A stretch of 64,000 nucleotides of DNA from Comamonas_C sp026954015 (GTDB taxonomy: Bacteria; Pseudomonadota; Gammaproteobacteria; Burkholderiales; Burkholderiaceae_C): the NCBI GenBank assembly GCA_035063785.1, contig JAPSFS010000014.1, positions 1-64,000 on the forward strand, given 5' to 3'. A program made the position numbers and the translations under genes. This document shows positions 1-8,861 of this stretch, in pieces. The notes beneath the pieces were generated by a model, which saw nothing but the letters and a program-made list of their open reading frames with translations, was not told the DNA's origin and searched no databases. Positions within the stretch are counted from its first letter, which is position 1, and every line of letters starts with the position of its first letter.

Positions 1-115
1 TGTTGTTAACGATCTTCTCGCCCCCGCCCCTCATGCCACCCAGCCAGCACCCCATGAGAGCACCACCAGACAACACAACCAGCAAGGACTCGCTGCGATC
101 AGCGAAGCCTTGCAT

Positions 116-144
116 TGTATACGAAAAATCGATGCACGAAGCAA
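116..144 (-). promoter_or_regulatory. Putative sigma70 promoter firing toward the left window edge
   Basis: On the minus strand, TTGCTT (139-144) and TATACA (116-121) are separated by exactly 17 bases, a good match to sigma70 elements. It would drive a minus-strand transcript into an unseen gene. A minus-strand reading frame opens at an ATG at 55 and again at 34 and runs off the window without a stop, too short to identify. Confidence 0.45.
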
Positions 145-184
145 AATTGCCAACATTCGCGCGAGCGGCCCACGCTCCAGACAA

Positions 185-709
185 TCAGACGCGCCAACGC
201 TCCAGCAACTTGCTTGGCGTGAGTGCATCGTAGCCTTCGAACGGCTGGTGTATCCAGGGATCCGTCGGCAGGAAGTCGACGTAGTAGTCGGGAGTGAAGC
301 TTGACGCCCCCTTGACCCAGATGGTGGCTGTACGCAATTCCGAGATCGGCGCGTACTTGGCCTTAAGCAGGGATACGACAGCGTTCAGCGTATGCCCCGA
401 ATCCGCAAGGTCGTCCACGAGCAGCACGCGACCCGCGATCTCCCCGTTCGGCGTGGTGATGTAGCGCGCAATGTCCAGATGCCCCTGCACGGTGCCGGCC
501 TCAGCCCGGTACGAACTCGTGGACATGATCGCAAGCGGCTTGTCGAAGATGCGACTGAGAATGTCGCCCGGCCGCAGGCCACCACGCGCAAGGCACAGGA
601 TGGTGTCGAACTCCCACTGGGATTGGTACACCTTCAAGGCCATTTTTTCGATGAGGCTGTGATACTCGTCGTAGCTTACGTACAGGTGTTTTCCATCTTC
701 AGTCAGCAT
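185..709 (-). CDS. Purine-type phosphoribosyltransferase
   Basis: This 174-residue type I phosphoribosyltransferase is probably a salvage enzyme that joins a purine base (hypoxanthine, xanthine or guanine) to PRPP in the cytoplasm. The PRPP-binding signature VLLVDDLADSGHTL is present near residue 95, and the CLARGGLRPGD loop follows the N-terminal helix. The gene sits 48 bases after the purA stop on the same strand, so purine salvage and synthesis are probably co-transcribed. I chose the ATG at 709 because family members begin close to the HLYVSYDEYH segment. A GTG at 751, four bases after a GAGG, would add 14 residues and cannot be excluded. The base specificity cannot be read from the sequence. 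Confidence 0.85.
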   Translation of the reverse strand: MLTEDGKHLYVSYDEYHSLIEKMALKVYQSQWEFDTILCLARGGLRPGDILSRIFDKPLAIMSTSSYRAEAGTVQGHLDIARYITTPNGEIAGRVLLVDDLADSGHTLNAVVSLLKAKYAPISELRTATIWVKGASSFTPDYYVDFLPTDPWIHQPFEGYDALTPSKLLERWRV

Positions 710-757
710 CGGATGTACCAGGTTGTCGTTGCAAGAAAAGCGGGGCCCCACGAAGCC

Positions 758-2140
758 TCAGTCCGCAGCCGCCGCGTACGGGTTGTGCAGCACGATCGTG
801 TGCTCCCGGTCCGGGCTCGTCGACACGATCGCTACCGGAACATCCGTGACCTGCGCGATGCGCTCCAGGTACCGCTGCGCGTTGACCGGCAGGCTCTCGT
901 AGCGGGTGACGCCTACCGTGGACTCGGCCCAACCGGGCATCTGCTCGTAGATCGGCTCGCAACGCGCGATCTCGTCGGCCCCGACGGGCAGCAGGTCGAC
1001 ACGCTCTCCGTCGAGCAGATAGCCAACACACAGGGAAAGCTGCGGCAGGCCGTCGAGCACGTCCAGCTTGGTGATGCAAAGACCGTTCAGGCCGTTGACC
1101 TGTGCGCTGCGTTTGAGCAGTGCCGCATCGAACCAGCCACAGCGTCGGCTGCGCCCCGTGGTGACGCCCTTTTCCACCCCCACGGTGCTCATGTGGTAAC
1201 CAGGTGTGCCCGGCGTCTGCCAGTCAAGCTCCGTCGGGAATGGTCCACCACCGACACGCGTGCAGTACGCCTTGGCGATTCCGAGGACGTAGTGCAGCAT
1301 GCCCGGCCCGACGCCAGATCCCGCAGCCGCGTTGCCTGCCACACAGTTGCTCGATGTCACGTACGGGTAGGTGCCGTGGTCGATGTCCAGCAGCGTCCCC
1401 TGCGCACCTTCGAAGAGCAGATTTGCCCCGTGCGCATGCGCCTCGTTGAGCTCGCACGAGACGTCGGCGATCATGGGCCGAAGCTGTTCGGCATGGCGCA
1501 TGGCCTGCGCATAGACGGGCTCGAACAGCACCTCACCATCGCGCATGTACGGTTTCAGCGCATCGCCGAACTCGAAATCTCGCGATCCGAGGAAGGTCGT
1601 AAGCATGTGGTTGTGCAGTGCCAGCAGGGTTCGCAGCTTCGCAGCGAAGCGCTCGGGATACTTGAGATCCTGCACACGCAGCGCGCGCCGGGCGATCTTG
1701 TCCTCGTAGGCCGGGCCAATACCGCGGCCCGTGGTACCGATTTTTTCCGTGCCTCCGCGTTCCAGCGCCGCTTCGCGCGCAACGTCCAGGGCGGCGTGGA
1801 ACGGCAGGATCAATGGGCAACCTTCGCTGACACGCAGGCGTGAGCGCACCTCGACGTCTGCCCGCTCCAGCCCTTCGATCTCCTCGAACAGTTTGGCCGC
1901 CGATAACACCACGCCGTTGCCGATATAACACTTCACGCCCGGGTGCATGATGCCGCTGGGTATCAGATGAAGCGCGGTCTTCACGCCATTGATCACCAGG
2001 GTGTGGCCCGCGTTGTGCCCACCCTGGAAACGCACCACACCCTGCGCCTGCGCCGAGAGCCAGTCGACCAGCTTGCCCTTGCCTTCGTCGCCCCACTGCG
2101 CACCGACGACCACGACGTTGCGGCCCTTGGTTGATTTCAT
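758..2140 (-). CDS. purA: Adenylosuccinate synthetase PurA
   Basis: PurA condenses IMP with aspartate using GTP to give adenylosuccinate, the first committed step of AMP synthesis, in the cytosol. The protein of about 460 residues starts with the hallmark phosphate-binding loop GAQWGDEGKGK, followed by GHNAGHT and the GRGIGPAYEDK segment. Later come the IMP-site GTYPYVTSSN and the GTP-site residues TKLDVLDG. It is full length, slightly longer than the E. coli enzyme (432). I chose the ATG at 2140 because GGGAG lies five bases upstream; the frame can also open with a GTG two codons earlier. It is preceded by hisZ and followed by a phosphoribosyltransferase gene, the usual betaproteobacterial order. 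Confidence 0.97.
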   Translation of the reverse strand: MKSTKGRNVVVVGAQWGDEGKGKLVDWLSAQAQGVVRFQGGHNAGHTLVINGVKTALHLIPSGIMHPGVKCYIGNGVVLSAAKLFEEIEGLERADVEVRSRLRVSEGCPLILPFHAALDVAREAALERGGTEKIGTTGRGIGPAYEDKIARRALRVQDLKYPERFAAKLRTLLALHNHMLTTFLGSRDFEFGDALKPYMRDGEVLFEPVYAQAMRHAEQLRPMIADVSCELNEAHAHGANLLFEGAQGTLLDIDHGTYPYVTSSNCVAGNAAAGSGVGPGMLHYVLGIAKAYCTRVGGGPFPTELDWQTPGTPGYHMSTVGVEKGVTTGRSRRCGWFDAALLKRSAQVNGLNGLCITKLDVLDGLPQLSLCVGYLLDGERVDLLPVGADEIARCEPIYEQMPGWAESTVGVTRYESLPVNAQRYLERIAQVTDVPVAIVSTSPDREHTIVLHNPYAAAAD

Positions 2141-2177
2141 CGCCACTCCCGATCCTCTCTAGAGATGCCCGGACGAA

Positions 2178-3326
2178 CTACAGCGCCCGCACGATCCACG
2201 CGCCATTGGCTTGCACCAACTCGCGATCGCAATCAAACTCATCGGCCTGACCCGCGTCGCCCGGCAGCACGCAGACGACCGTCTCGCCCTGCCGACGCAG
2301 CGCGGCGATCGCCGCTGCTGCGTTTTCGTCGCTGCACCAGTGGACCCGGATCGCAGCCCGCAGCGGTGGCGCCGCGACGACACTCACGAGCTGCTTGACA
2401 TCCAGACTGAACCCGACCGCCGGCCGATTACGGCCGAACACCGAGCCGACTTCGTCATAGCGCCCCCCTCGCACGAGCGCATCACTGGCGCCAGGGGCGT
2501 AGATCGCAAAACGCAAGCCGCTGTAATACGAATAGCCACGCAAATCTGCAAGGTCGAACGTCACCTTCGCGCGCTTGATCTGCGCGGCAACCTGTCTCAG
2601 ATTTTGTAGCGGTTCGCGCACGCCTGGTATGGCTTCAAGCGCCTTTTCAGCCTCATCGAGCACGGTTGCATCACCGTACAGGCGCAGCAATTGCGCCAAG
2701 CCGTCGCGCGACACCGCCGGGAAGTTCCGTGTGAGCGATGCCAACTCGCTTGCATCCTTGGCCGCAAGCGCGGCGTGCACTTCGCGCAGCGTCTGCAAGC
2801 CCACAGGCACGCCCGCAAGCAGCGCGCGCACGATGCGCACGTCAGCCAGGTCGATGCTCATCTCATGGACATCCGCGCCTCGCAGGCACTCCAGCGCCAG
2901 CCGCACCGATTCGATCTCTGCCTCGACGCCCTGGTGCCCGTAGATTTCCGCGCCGAACTGCAGCGGCTCACGCGTGGCGTAAGGGCGGTCGGGGCGCGCG
3001 TGCAGCACCGGGCCGCAGTAACACAGACGGGTCACGCCGCTGCGGTTGAGCAGATGCGCGTCGATGCGCGCGACCTGCTGCGTCATGTCAGCCCGCAACC
3101 CTAGCGACCTGCCGGAGAGCTGGTCCACGAGCTTGAACGTCTGCAACCCGAGCTCTTCGCCGGCGCCCGTCAGCAGGGATTCCAGGTGCTCGAACAGCGG
3201 CGGAATCACTAGTTCGTAGCCATAACCGCGCGCGGTATCGAGCAGACCCCGGCGCAACTCCTCGATGCGCCTGGCCTCGGAAGGCAATACGTCGGCGATG
3301 TGATCCGGGAGTACCCAGGCGGACAT
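2178..3326 (-). CDS. hisZ: ATP phosphoribosyltransferase regulatory subunit HisZ
   Basis: HisZ is a catalytically dead paralogue of histidyl-tRNA synthetase. It forms a hetero-octamer with the short HisG and is needed for HisG activity and histidine feedback. The 382-residue protein begins with LPDHIADVLPSEA and carries the class II-like segment RSLGLRADMTQQVARID, but lacks the C-terminal anticodon-binding domain of a true HisS. A genuine hisS lies about 7 kb upstream at 10689, so the two can be told apart. The ATG at 3326 matches the family N terminus; a TTG seven codons earlier has no better ribosome site. It lies between the hflC block and purA; hisG is not in the window. Confidence 0.93.
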   Translation of the reverse strand: MSAWVLPDHIADVLPSEARRIEELRRGLLDTARGYGYELVIPPLFEHLESLLTGAGEELGLQTFKLVDQLSGRSLGLRADMTQQVARIDAHLLNRSGVTRLCYCGPVLHARPDRPYATREPLQFGAEIYGHQGVEAEIESVRLALECLRGADVHEMSIDLADVRIVRALLAGVPVGLQTLREVHAALAAKDASELASLTRNFPAVSRDGLAQLLRLYGDATVLDEAEKALEAIPGVREPLQNLRQVAAQIKRAKVTFDLADLRGYSYYSGLRFAIYAPGASDALVRGGRYDEVGSVFGRNRPAVGFSLDVKQLVSVVAAPPLRAAIRVHWCSDENAAAAIAALRRQGETVVCVLPGDAGQADEFDCDRELVQANGAWIVRAL

Positions 3327-3396
3327 GAAATACCCGGAAGTGGTCAAAGCGGCGATTCTACCGGCAGGGTTGCCACCGACTTCGCCGTGGCGCGGC

Positions 3397-3582
3397 TCAT
3401 CCGAGCCACCACAACAGCACGCCGCCCACCATCAGGCACACCAAGCCGCAAAAGCGGATTTGCCCGTCCTGCATCTGCAGCATCTGGGAAAAGATCCGCC
3501 GCCAAGTGGCCGGCGCGACGAACGGCAGCACCCCTTCAAGCACCAGCAACAGCGCCAGCGCCGTCCACAAGCCGTCGGACAT
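3397..3582 (-). CDS. Small membrane protein of the DUF2065 family
   Basis: The 61-residue protein has two hydrophobic segments, roughly residues 4-22 and 42-60 (LVCLMVGGVLLWWLG), separated by a short basic-polar linker (ATWRRIFSQMLQMQDGQ). This is the pattern of the DUF2065 family, which routinely sits directly downstream of hflC in proteobacteria, as here (14 bases after the hflC stop). Its position suggests a membrane role linked to HflKC, but no function is established. The start ATG gives the standard family length. Confidence 0.85.
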   Translation of the reverse strand: MSDGLWTALALLLVLEGVLPFVAPATWRRIFSQMLQMQDGQIRFCGLVCLMVGGVLLWWLG

Positions 3583-3596
3583 CGCTCGGGCGCGGT

Positions 3597-4496
3597 TCAG
3601 TTGCGCGCCGGAGCTGCCGGCACCGATCCGCGCAGCGCCTTGAAGAACTCGGTTCCGGCGGGGTCGAGCACCAGCACGTCGCTCTTGCCCTTGAAGCTTG
3701 CGCGGTAGGCTTCCAGGCTGCGGTAGAACTGCGCAAACTGCGGGTCGCGGCCAAACGCGTCGGCGTAGATGCGCGTGGCCTGCGCGTCGCCCTCGCCCTT
3801 GACCTTCTGCGCATCGCGATAGGCGTTGGCCAGCGTGACTTCGCGCTGGCGATCCGCCTCGGCGCGAATCTTCTCACCTTCGGCGATACCGGTCGAACGC
3901 AGTTCGTTGGCGACGCGCTTGCGCTCGGCCTCCATGCGCCGGTACACCGACTCGGTGATCGAATCGACGTAGTCCACCCGCGTGATGCGCACGTCCACCA
4001 CGTCCATGCCCCACGGCTTGCCGCCACGCACCGCCTCGAGCACTTCACGCTTGACGTCCGCCATCAGGTCGTCGCGCTTTTCCGACAGCAGCTCGCGCAC
4101 CGTGCGGCGGTTGACCTCTTCCTGGAAGGCGTTGCGCACGACGCGGTTGAGCTGCAACGCCCCGGCGCTCTCATCCAGGCCAACATTGCGGATGTACTCC
4201 GAAGGCTCCGCGATGCGCCAGCGCACATACCAATCGATCACCACGCGCTGCTTTTCCGCAGTGAGCATCGATTCGGTCTCCGAGCCGTCAAGCGTCAGCA
4301 GGCGCTTGTCGATGTAACGCACGTTCTGCAGCGGCGGCGGCAGCTTGACGTACAGCCCCGGCTCGGTGATGACGGATTTGATCTGACCCAGGGAGTAGAC
4401 CACGCCAAACTGGCGTTGATCGACCACGAACAAGGTGGAACTGGCCAGCACCAGCACCAGCAGAAGGGTCGAAATGGCAAAACCTATGCGATTCAC
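3597..4496 (-). CDS. hflC: HflC, SPFH-domain modulator of FtsH protease
   Basis: HflC pairs with HflK to form the large periplasm-facing cage that surrounds FtsH and restrains its degradation of membrane proteins. The 299-residue protein has an N-terminal signal anchor (IGFAISTLLLVLVLASSTLF) followed by the SPFH/band-7 domain, starting at VVDQRQFGVVYSLG, and a charged coiled-coil segment (residues about 190-240, rich in E, R and A). It ends with the conserved segment on residues GKSDVLVLDPAGTEFFKAL. The gene starts nine bases after the hflK stop. Confidence 0.96.
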   Translation of the reverse strand: MNRIGFAISTLLLVLVLASSTLFVVDQRQFGVVYSLGQIKSVITEPGLYVKLPPPLQNVRYIDKRLLTLDGSETESMLTAEKQRVVIDWYVRWRIAEPSEYIRNVGLDESAGALQLNRVVRNAFQEEVNRRTVRELLSEKRDDLMADVKREVLEAVRGGKPWGMDVVDVRITRVDYVDSITESVYRRMEAERKRVANELRSTGIAEGEKIRAEADRQREVTLANAYRDAQKVKGEGDAQATRIYADAFGRDPQFAQFYRSLEAYRASFKGKSDVLVLDPAGTEFFKALRGSVPAAPARN

Positions 4497-4505
4497 GCGG
4501 CTCTC

Positions 4506-5888
4506 CTAGCGGGATTCACGCTCGCGCGAGCGTGCAAGGTCACGGGAGCGCGCATCGCCCGCCACGGGCGGCGTGACCACCGTGGGCGTAGTGGTGTTCG
4601 CAGGATGCATCGCTGCAGCTTCGTCGCCCGCGCCAGCCGCAGCAGCGCCTGCCTGCAGCAGTTTGTCCAGCGGAAGGTACAGCAGGTTCGAGCCCTGGCG
4701 CGACTCCACGAGCACCTTGGTCACGCTGCCGAGCACCTGCTGCAGGGTTTCCAGATACATGCGGTCGCGCGTGACCTGTGGCGCCTTCTGGTATTCGGCA
4801 ACCACCGCATCAAAGCGCTGCGCATCACCCTCGGACTGCGCCACGATGCGCGCCTTGTAGCCCGCCGCCTCTTCCAGCAGCCGGGACGCGGCACCCACCG
4901 CCCGCGGCACCACGTCATTGGCGTAGGCCTGCGCCTCGTTCTTGGTGCGCTCGCGCTCCTGTCCGGCCTTGAGCACGTCGTCGAACGCCGCCTGCACCTG
5001 CTCGGGCGGTCGCACGCCGCCTTGCTGGAGGTTGATCCCGACCACCTCGACACCCACCTTGTAGCGGTCGAGGATGGTCTGCATCAGGGTACGCACCCGG
5101 GGCGCGATCTGATCGCGCTCGTCGGCCAGCGCCGAGTCCATGGTCATCTTGCCCACGACCTCACGCACCGCGGTCTCAGCCGCCTGCACCACCGCGCCGG
5201 TCGGGTCCCGGCTCTCGAACAGCCAGGCGCGCGCATCGTTGAGGCGGTACTGCACCGCGAACTTGATCTCGACGATGTTTTCGTCCTGGGTCAGCATGGC
5301 CGAGTCGCGCAACCCGGTGGCCTTGATGATCGAATCGCGACCGATGTCCACCGAGCGAATCTGCGTGACAAACACCAGTTCATGGCGCTGGATGGGGTAC
5401 GGCAGGCGCCAGTTGAACCCGGCGCCCACCGTGGCCCGGTATTTTCCGAACTGCGTGATCACCGCCTGCTGGCCTTCCTGCACGATGAAGAAGCCGGTCG
5501 CCAGCCAGATCAGCGCTGCGACGGCCACCAGCAGTGCGATGCCCTTGCCTGCGTGACGCATGTCGGGCTGGAACCCGCCGCCGCCCGAGGGCAACGGAAA
5601 CCCCCGGCGCCCGCCACGCCCCCCGCCGCCAAACAAGCCGTTGAGCTTGCGCTGCAGATCGCGCCAGAGTTCATCCAGATCCGGCGGGTTCGCCCCCCCA
5701 CCCTGCGGGCCTTTGGCGGGCCGGTTGGGCGCCGGCGTATCCGCCGGGCGCTCGGGTTCGGGCGCGTCCTCTCCCGACGCTGGCTCGTCGCTGCGACCCC
5801 AGCGCGGGTCATTGAGGTTGTAGACCTCCTGCTCCTGGGGACGGGGCGAGCCCGGAACCCAGCGGAGGAGCCGGTTAGGAAGACGCAT
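4506..5888 (-). CDS. hflK: HflK, SPFH-domain modulator of FtsH protease
   Basis: HflK is the partner of HflC in the FtsH-regulating membrane complex. The 460-residue protein has a long cytoplasmic leader rich in Pro, Gly and charged residues. It includes LNDPRWGR and a Gly/Arg stretch near residue 90. A single membrane segment (IALLVAVAALIWLATGFFIV, about residues 120-140) and the band-7 domain (EGQQAVITQFGKY onward) follow, then an Ala-rich, low-complexity tail. I placed the start at the ATG at 5888: AGAGAG lies seven bases upstream, whereas a GTG two codons earlier sits almost on top of it. A weak hairpin precedes the gene after hflX. Confidence 0.95.
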   Translation of the reverse strand: MRLPNRLLRWVPGSPRPQEQEVYNLNDPRWGRSDEPASGEDAPEPERPADTPAPNRPAKGPQGGGANPPDLDELWRDLQRKLNGLFGGGGRGGRRGFPLPSGGGGFQPDMRHAGKGIALLVAVAALIWLATGFFIVQEGQQAVITQFGKYRATVGAGFNWRLPYPIQRHELVFVTQIRSVDIGRDSIIKATGLRDSAMLTQDENIVEIKFAVQYRLNDARAWLFESRDPTGAVVQAAETAVREVVGKMTMDSALADERDQIAPRVRTLMQTILDRYKVGVEVVGINLQQGGVRPPEQVQAAFDDVLKAGQERERTKNEAQAYANDVVPRAVGAASRLLEEAAGYKARIVAQSEGDAQRFDAVVAEYQKAPQVTRDRMYLETLQQVLGSVTKVLVESRQGSNLLYLPLDKLLQAGAAAAGAGDEAAAMHPANTTTPTVVTPPVAGDARSRDLARSRERESR

Positions 5889-5923
5889 GCGCACGCTCTC
5901 TGCTCATTGGTAAATTGCAAACA

Positions 5924-5948
5924 CCCGGTATTGTCCTGGCAATCCGGG
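5924..5948 (-). terminator. Weak hairpin between hflX and hflK
   Basis: On the minus strand, CCCGGATTG and CAATACCGGG can pair across a six-base loop with one internal mismatch. A modest T-rich run (TGTTTGCAATTT) follows. It could attenuate read-through from hflX into hflK, but it is not a strong intrinsic terminator. Confidence 0.35.
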
Positions 5949-5950
5949 CC

Positions 5951-7108
5951 TCAACCCGCGACGTGCATGGTATCGGTCGCATGCGCGCGCGCCGCGCCGT
6001 GGGCAACCGCACGGTCGGACAGGAGCTGTCGCACCGAGGGCAGGCCCTCGCCGGTGCGCGCACTCACGAACACACGTTCGAGCCGGCGACCATCGCATTC
6101 GTAGTCATCGACCATGGCGACGGGCCACGCGGCCAGCGCATCCAGCTTGTTGAACACCAGCACCTGCGGCACGGCTTCGGCGCCAATTTCGGACAGCACC
6201 TGCTGCACCTGCTCGATCTGCTGCGGATACGCAGGGTTCGCCGCATCCACGACATGCAGCAGCAAATCCGCGTCCGCAGCCTCCTGCAAGGTCGCCTGGA
6301 ACGCGCTCACGAGGCCATGCGGCAAATCGCGGATGAACCCGACGGTGTCCGACAGTGAAATCGTGCCGGCCTGCGCGCCCAGGTACAGCCGCCGCGTTGT
6401 CGTGTCCAGCGTTGCGAAGAGCTGGTCGGCCGCGTACGCATGCGCCTTGACGATCGCATTGAACAGCGTGGATTTGCCCGCGTTGGTATAGCCCACGAGC
6501 GAAACGCAAAAGGTGTCCCGGCGCTCGCGCTGGCGCCGCTGCGTCGACCGCTGGCGCCCGACCTTCACGAGGCGTTCGCGCGTGCGCTTGATCGTCTCGC
6601 CTATCATGCGGCGGTCAAGTTCGATCTGGCGCTCGCCCGGCCCTCCACGCGCGCCGATGCCACCGCGCTGGCGTTCGAGGTGGGTCCACCGCCGTACGAG
6701 GCGCGTGCTCAGATACTGCAGCCGCGCCAACTCCACCTGTAGCTTGCCTTCGTAGCTGCGTGCACGTTGGGCGAAGATTTCCAGGATCAGCATCGTCCGG
6801 TCGTACACGGGCAGGCCCACGTGCTGCTCAAGATTGCGCTGCTGCGCCGGGCTCAGGGCCTGGTCAAAAATCACCTCCAGCGCGCCGAGTTCGGTCGCGC
6901 GCGCCTTGATCTCGTCCGCCTTGCCGCTGCCGACGAACAACGCAGCATCGGGCGCCTTGCGCCGGCACGTCAGCCTGGCCACCGGCTCCAGCCCGGCACT
7001 GCTGGCAAGCAGGCCGAGCTCTTCCAGCGCGCCATCGAACGCGCCCGTGCCGAAGTCCACACCGACGAGCATCACCGGCGCGGCCTGCGCCGTCGTTGGA
7101 GTGGTCAC
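5951..7108 (-). CDS. hflX: GTPase HflX
   Basis: HflX is a ribosome-associated GTPase that splits stalled or heat-damaged 70S ribosomes. The 385-residue protein has the N-terminal HflX domain (VDFGTGAFDGALEELGLLA, then GSGKADEIK) and a basic helical linker with the GGPGERQIELDRR signature. The G domain has G1 GYTNAGKST, G3 DTVGFIRDLP and G4 NKLD. The C terminus is short. A GTG at 7108 is the best start because CGGGAG lies seven bases upstream; an in-frame GTG six codons earlier lacks a ribosome site. It is downstream of hfq, as in most proteobacteria. Confidence 0.95.
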   Translation of the reverse strand: MTTPTTAQAAPVMLVGVDFGTGAFDGALEELGLLASSAGLEPVARLTCRRKAPDAALFVGSGKADEIKARATELGALEVIFDQALSPAQQRNLEQHVGLPVYDRTMLILEIFAQRARSYEGKLQVELARLQYLSTRLVRRWTHLERQRGGIGARGGPGERQIELDRRMIGETIKRTRERLVKVGRQRSTQRRQRERRDTFCVSLVGYTNAGKSTLFNAIVKAHAYAADQLFATLDTTTRRLYLGAQAGTISLSDTVGFIRDLPHGLVSAFQATLQEAADADLLLHVVDAANPAYPQQIEQVQQVLSEIGAEAVPQVLVFNKLDALAAWPVAMVDDYECDGRRLERVFVSARTGEGLPSVRQLLSDRAVAHGAARAHATDTMHVAG

Positions 7109-7163
7109 GCGCGTGCGCTCCCGCACGCGGATGTGGATATGGACGCGGCAGCGCCAGGCTGCA

Positions 7164-7421
7164 TCACGATGCTTCTGAATGGCCCTCGTCGGCGGGCTCT
7201 GTGGCGGCGAAATTGATCGCGCGACCGGGCACGATGGTCGAAATGGCGTGCTTGTAGACCATCTGGGTCACGGTGTTGCGCAGCAACACCACGTATTGAT
7301 CGAACGACTCGATCTGCCCCTGCAGCTTGATGCCATTGACCAGATAGATCGATACCGGCACGTGTTCGCGCCGCAAGGCATTGAGAAACGGGTCTTGCAG
7401 GAGTTGGCCTTTGTTGCTCAC
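7164..7421 (-). CDS. hfq: RNA chaperone Hfq
   Basis: Hfq is the hexameric Sm-like chaperone that pairs small RNAs with their mRNAs. The 85-residue protein contains the Sm1 motif (VPVSIYLVNGIKLQGQIESFD) and the Sm2 motif with the YKHAIST core that lines the proximal face. It has only a short acidic C-terminal tail (ATEPADEGHSEAS), usual for betaproteobacteria and much shorter than the E. coli tail. It lies between der and hflX on the minus strand; the 87 bases separating it from der leave room for its own promoter. Confidence 0.98.
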   Translation of the reverse strand: MSNKGQLLQDPFLNALRREHVPVSIYLVNGIKLQGQIESFDQYVVLLRNTVTQMVYKHAISTIVPGRAINFAATEPADEGHSEAS

Positions 7422-7508
7422 GATATGCTCCGTGTTCGTGACTGTAGTTGGAGCGCCACCTTACCACAGCGCCCCGGGCTTTGATGGTGGCGACGCGAAA
7501 GCGGATTT

Positions 7509-8852
7509 TCAAGACCCGGTTTTGTCGGCGTAGGGGTTTTTCGAGGTTTTGAGCTCCAGCCGCAGCGGCGTGCCCACCAGGTCAAACTCCTTGCGAAAGC
7601 GCCCTTCGAGGAACCGCTTGTAGGCATCGGTGAGATGCTCCAGCGCGTTGCCGTGGATCACGATGACCGGCGGATTCATGCCACCCTGGTGCGCGTAGCG
7701 CGGCTTGGGCCGCGACATGCCCGAGCGCTTGGGACCCTGGAACTGCACCGATTCCTGCAGGACACGCGTGAGCACGGGCGTCGGCATCTTGCAGTTGGCG
7801 GCGCGGTGCGCCTGCCGTATCGACGCCCACAGCCCGCCGATGCCCTGGCGTTTCGTGGCCGAGATGAAGTGCATCGCGGCAAACTTGAGAAACGGCAGGC
7901 GATTTTCTATCGAGCGCTGGACCTGCTGGCGCTGGTACTCGTCGATGGCGTCCCACTTGTTCACCGCCACCACCACGGCGCGGCCGCTTTCGAGGATGTA
8001 GCCCGCGATGTGCGCATCCTGGTCGGTCACGCCCTGCGTGGCGTCGAGCAGCAGCAGCACGACATGCGCCGATTCGATCGCGCGCAACGTCTTGACGACG
8101 GAAAATTTCTCGATGGTTTCGAACACCTTGCCGCGCCGGCGCAGGCCCGCGGTGTCGATCAGCTCGAACTGCTGCCCGCGCTGCTCGAACGTGACGCTGA
8201 TCGCATCCCGCGTCGTACCCGGCAGGTCAAACGCCACGAGCCGTTCCTCGCCCAGCCAGGCATTGATGAGCGTGGATTTGCCCACGTTGGGCCGCCCGGC
8301 CACCGCAAGGCGGATCGCGCCGGTTTCTGGCTCGGCGTCTTCGTCCGTGTCCGCGAGCTGCAACGGCGCCAGCGCGGCTTCGACGAGCGAGCGGATGCCC
8401 TGCCCGTGCGCCGCCGATACCGGATGGATCTCCCCCAGCCCGAGTTCGTAGAACTCACCCAGCCGCGCGCTTTCCTGCATGCCTTCGGCCTTGTTGCCTG
8501 CGAGGATGCAGGGCGTGCCCAGGCGGCGCAGGTAACGCGCGATATCGTGGTCCTGCGCCGAAAGGCCCGCACGCACATCCACGACGAACACGATGACGTC
8601 GGCCTCGGCGATGGCCTGACGCGTCTGGCGCGCCATTTCGCGGTAGATGCCGCTCGTCGCATCCGGCTCGAACCCGCCGGTATCGACCACGATGTAGGGG
8701 TGCCCGGCGTGCTGGCCCGCACCGTAGTGGCGGTCGCGCGTCAGTCCGGGCGCATCCGCGACGATCGCGTCACGCGAGCGCGTGAGGCGATTGAAGAGCG
8801 TGGACTTGCCGACATTGGTTCGCCCGACGAGGGCGATCACCGGTTTCATCAA
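7509..8852 (-). CDS. der: Ribosome biogenesis GTPase Der (EngA)
   Basis: Der is the tandem-domain GTPase needed for late 50S subunit assembly. Both G domains are intact in the 447-residue protein. The first has GRTNVGKST, DTGGFE and NKAEG; the second, starting near residue 182, has GRPNVGKST, DTAGLRRRGK and NKWD. The C-terminal KH-like domain contains RYAHQGGMNPPVIVIHGN. The gene begins nine bases after the bamB stop, so it is probably co-transcribed with the hisS-yfgM-bamB string. Confidence 0.98.
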   Translation of the reverse strand: MMKPVIALVGRTNVGKSTLFNRLTRSRDAIVADAPGLTRDRHYGAGQHAGHPYIVVDTGGFEPDATSGIYREMARQTRQAIAEADVIVFVVDVRAGLSAQDHDIARYLRRLGTPCILAGNKAEGMQESARLGEFYELGLGEIHPVSAAHGQGIRSLVEAALAPLQLADTDEDAEPETGAIRLAVAGRPNVGKSTLINAWLGEERLVAFDLPGTTRDAISVTFEQRGQQFELIDTAGLRRRGKVFETIEKFSVVKTLRAIESAHVVLLLLDATQGVTDQDAHIAGYILESGRAVVVAVNKWDAIDEYQRQQVQRSIENRLPFLKFAAMHFISATKRQGIGGLWASIRQAHRAANCKMPTPVLTRVLQESVQFQGPKRSGMSRPKPRYAHQGGMNPPVIVIHGNALEHLTDAYKRFLEGRFRKEFDLVGTPLRLELKTSKNPYADKTGS

Positions 8853-8861
8853 GCATTCCGA

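Noticed and set aside
3300..6104. A 934-residue plus-strand frame opposite hflC and hflK
   Set aside because: It covers two recognisable genes on the other strand and has the low-complexity Arg/His composition of a shadow frame.
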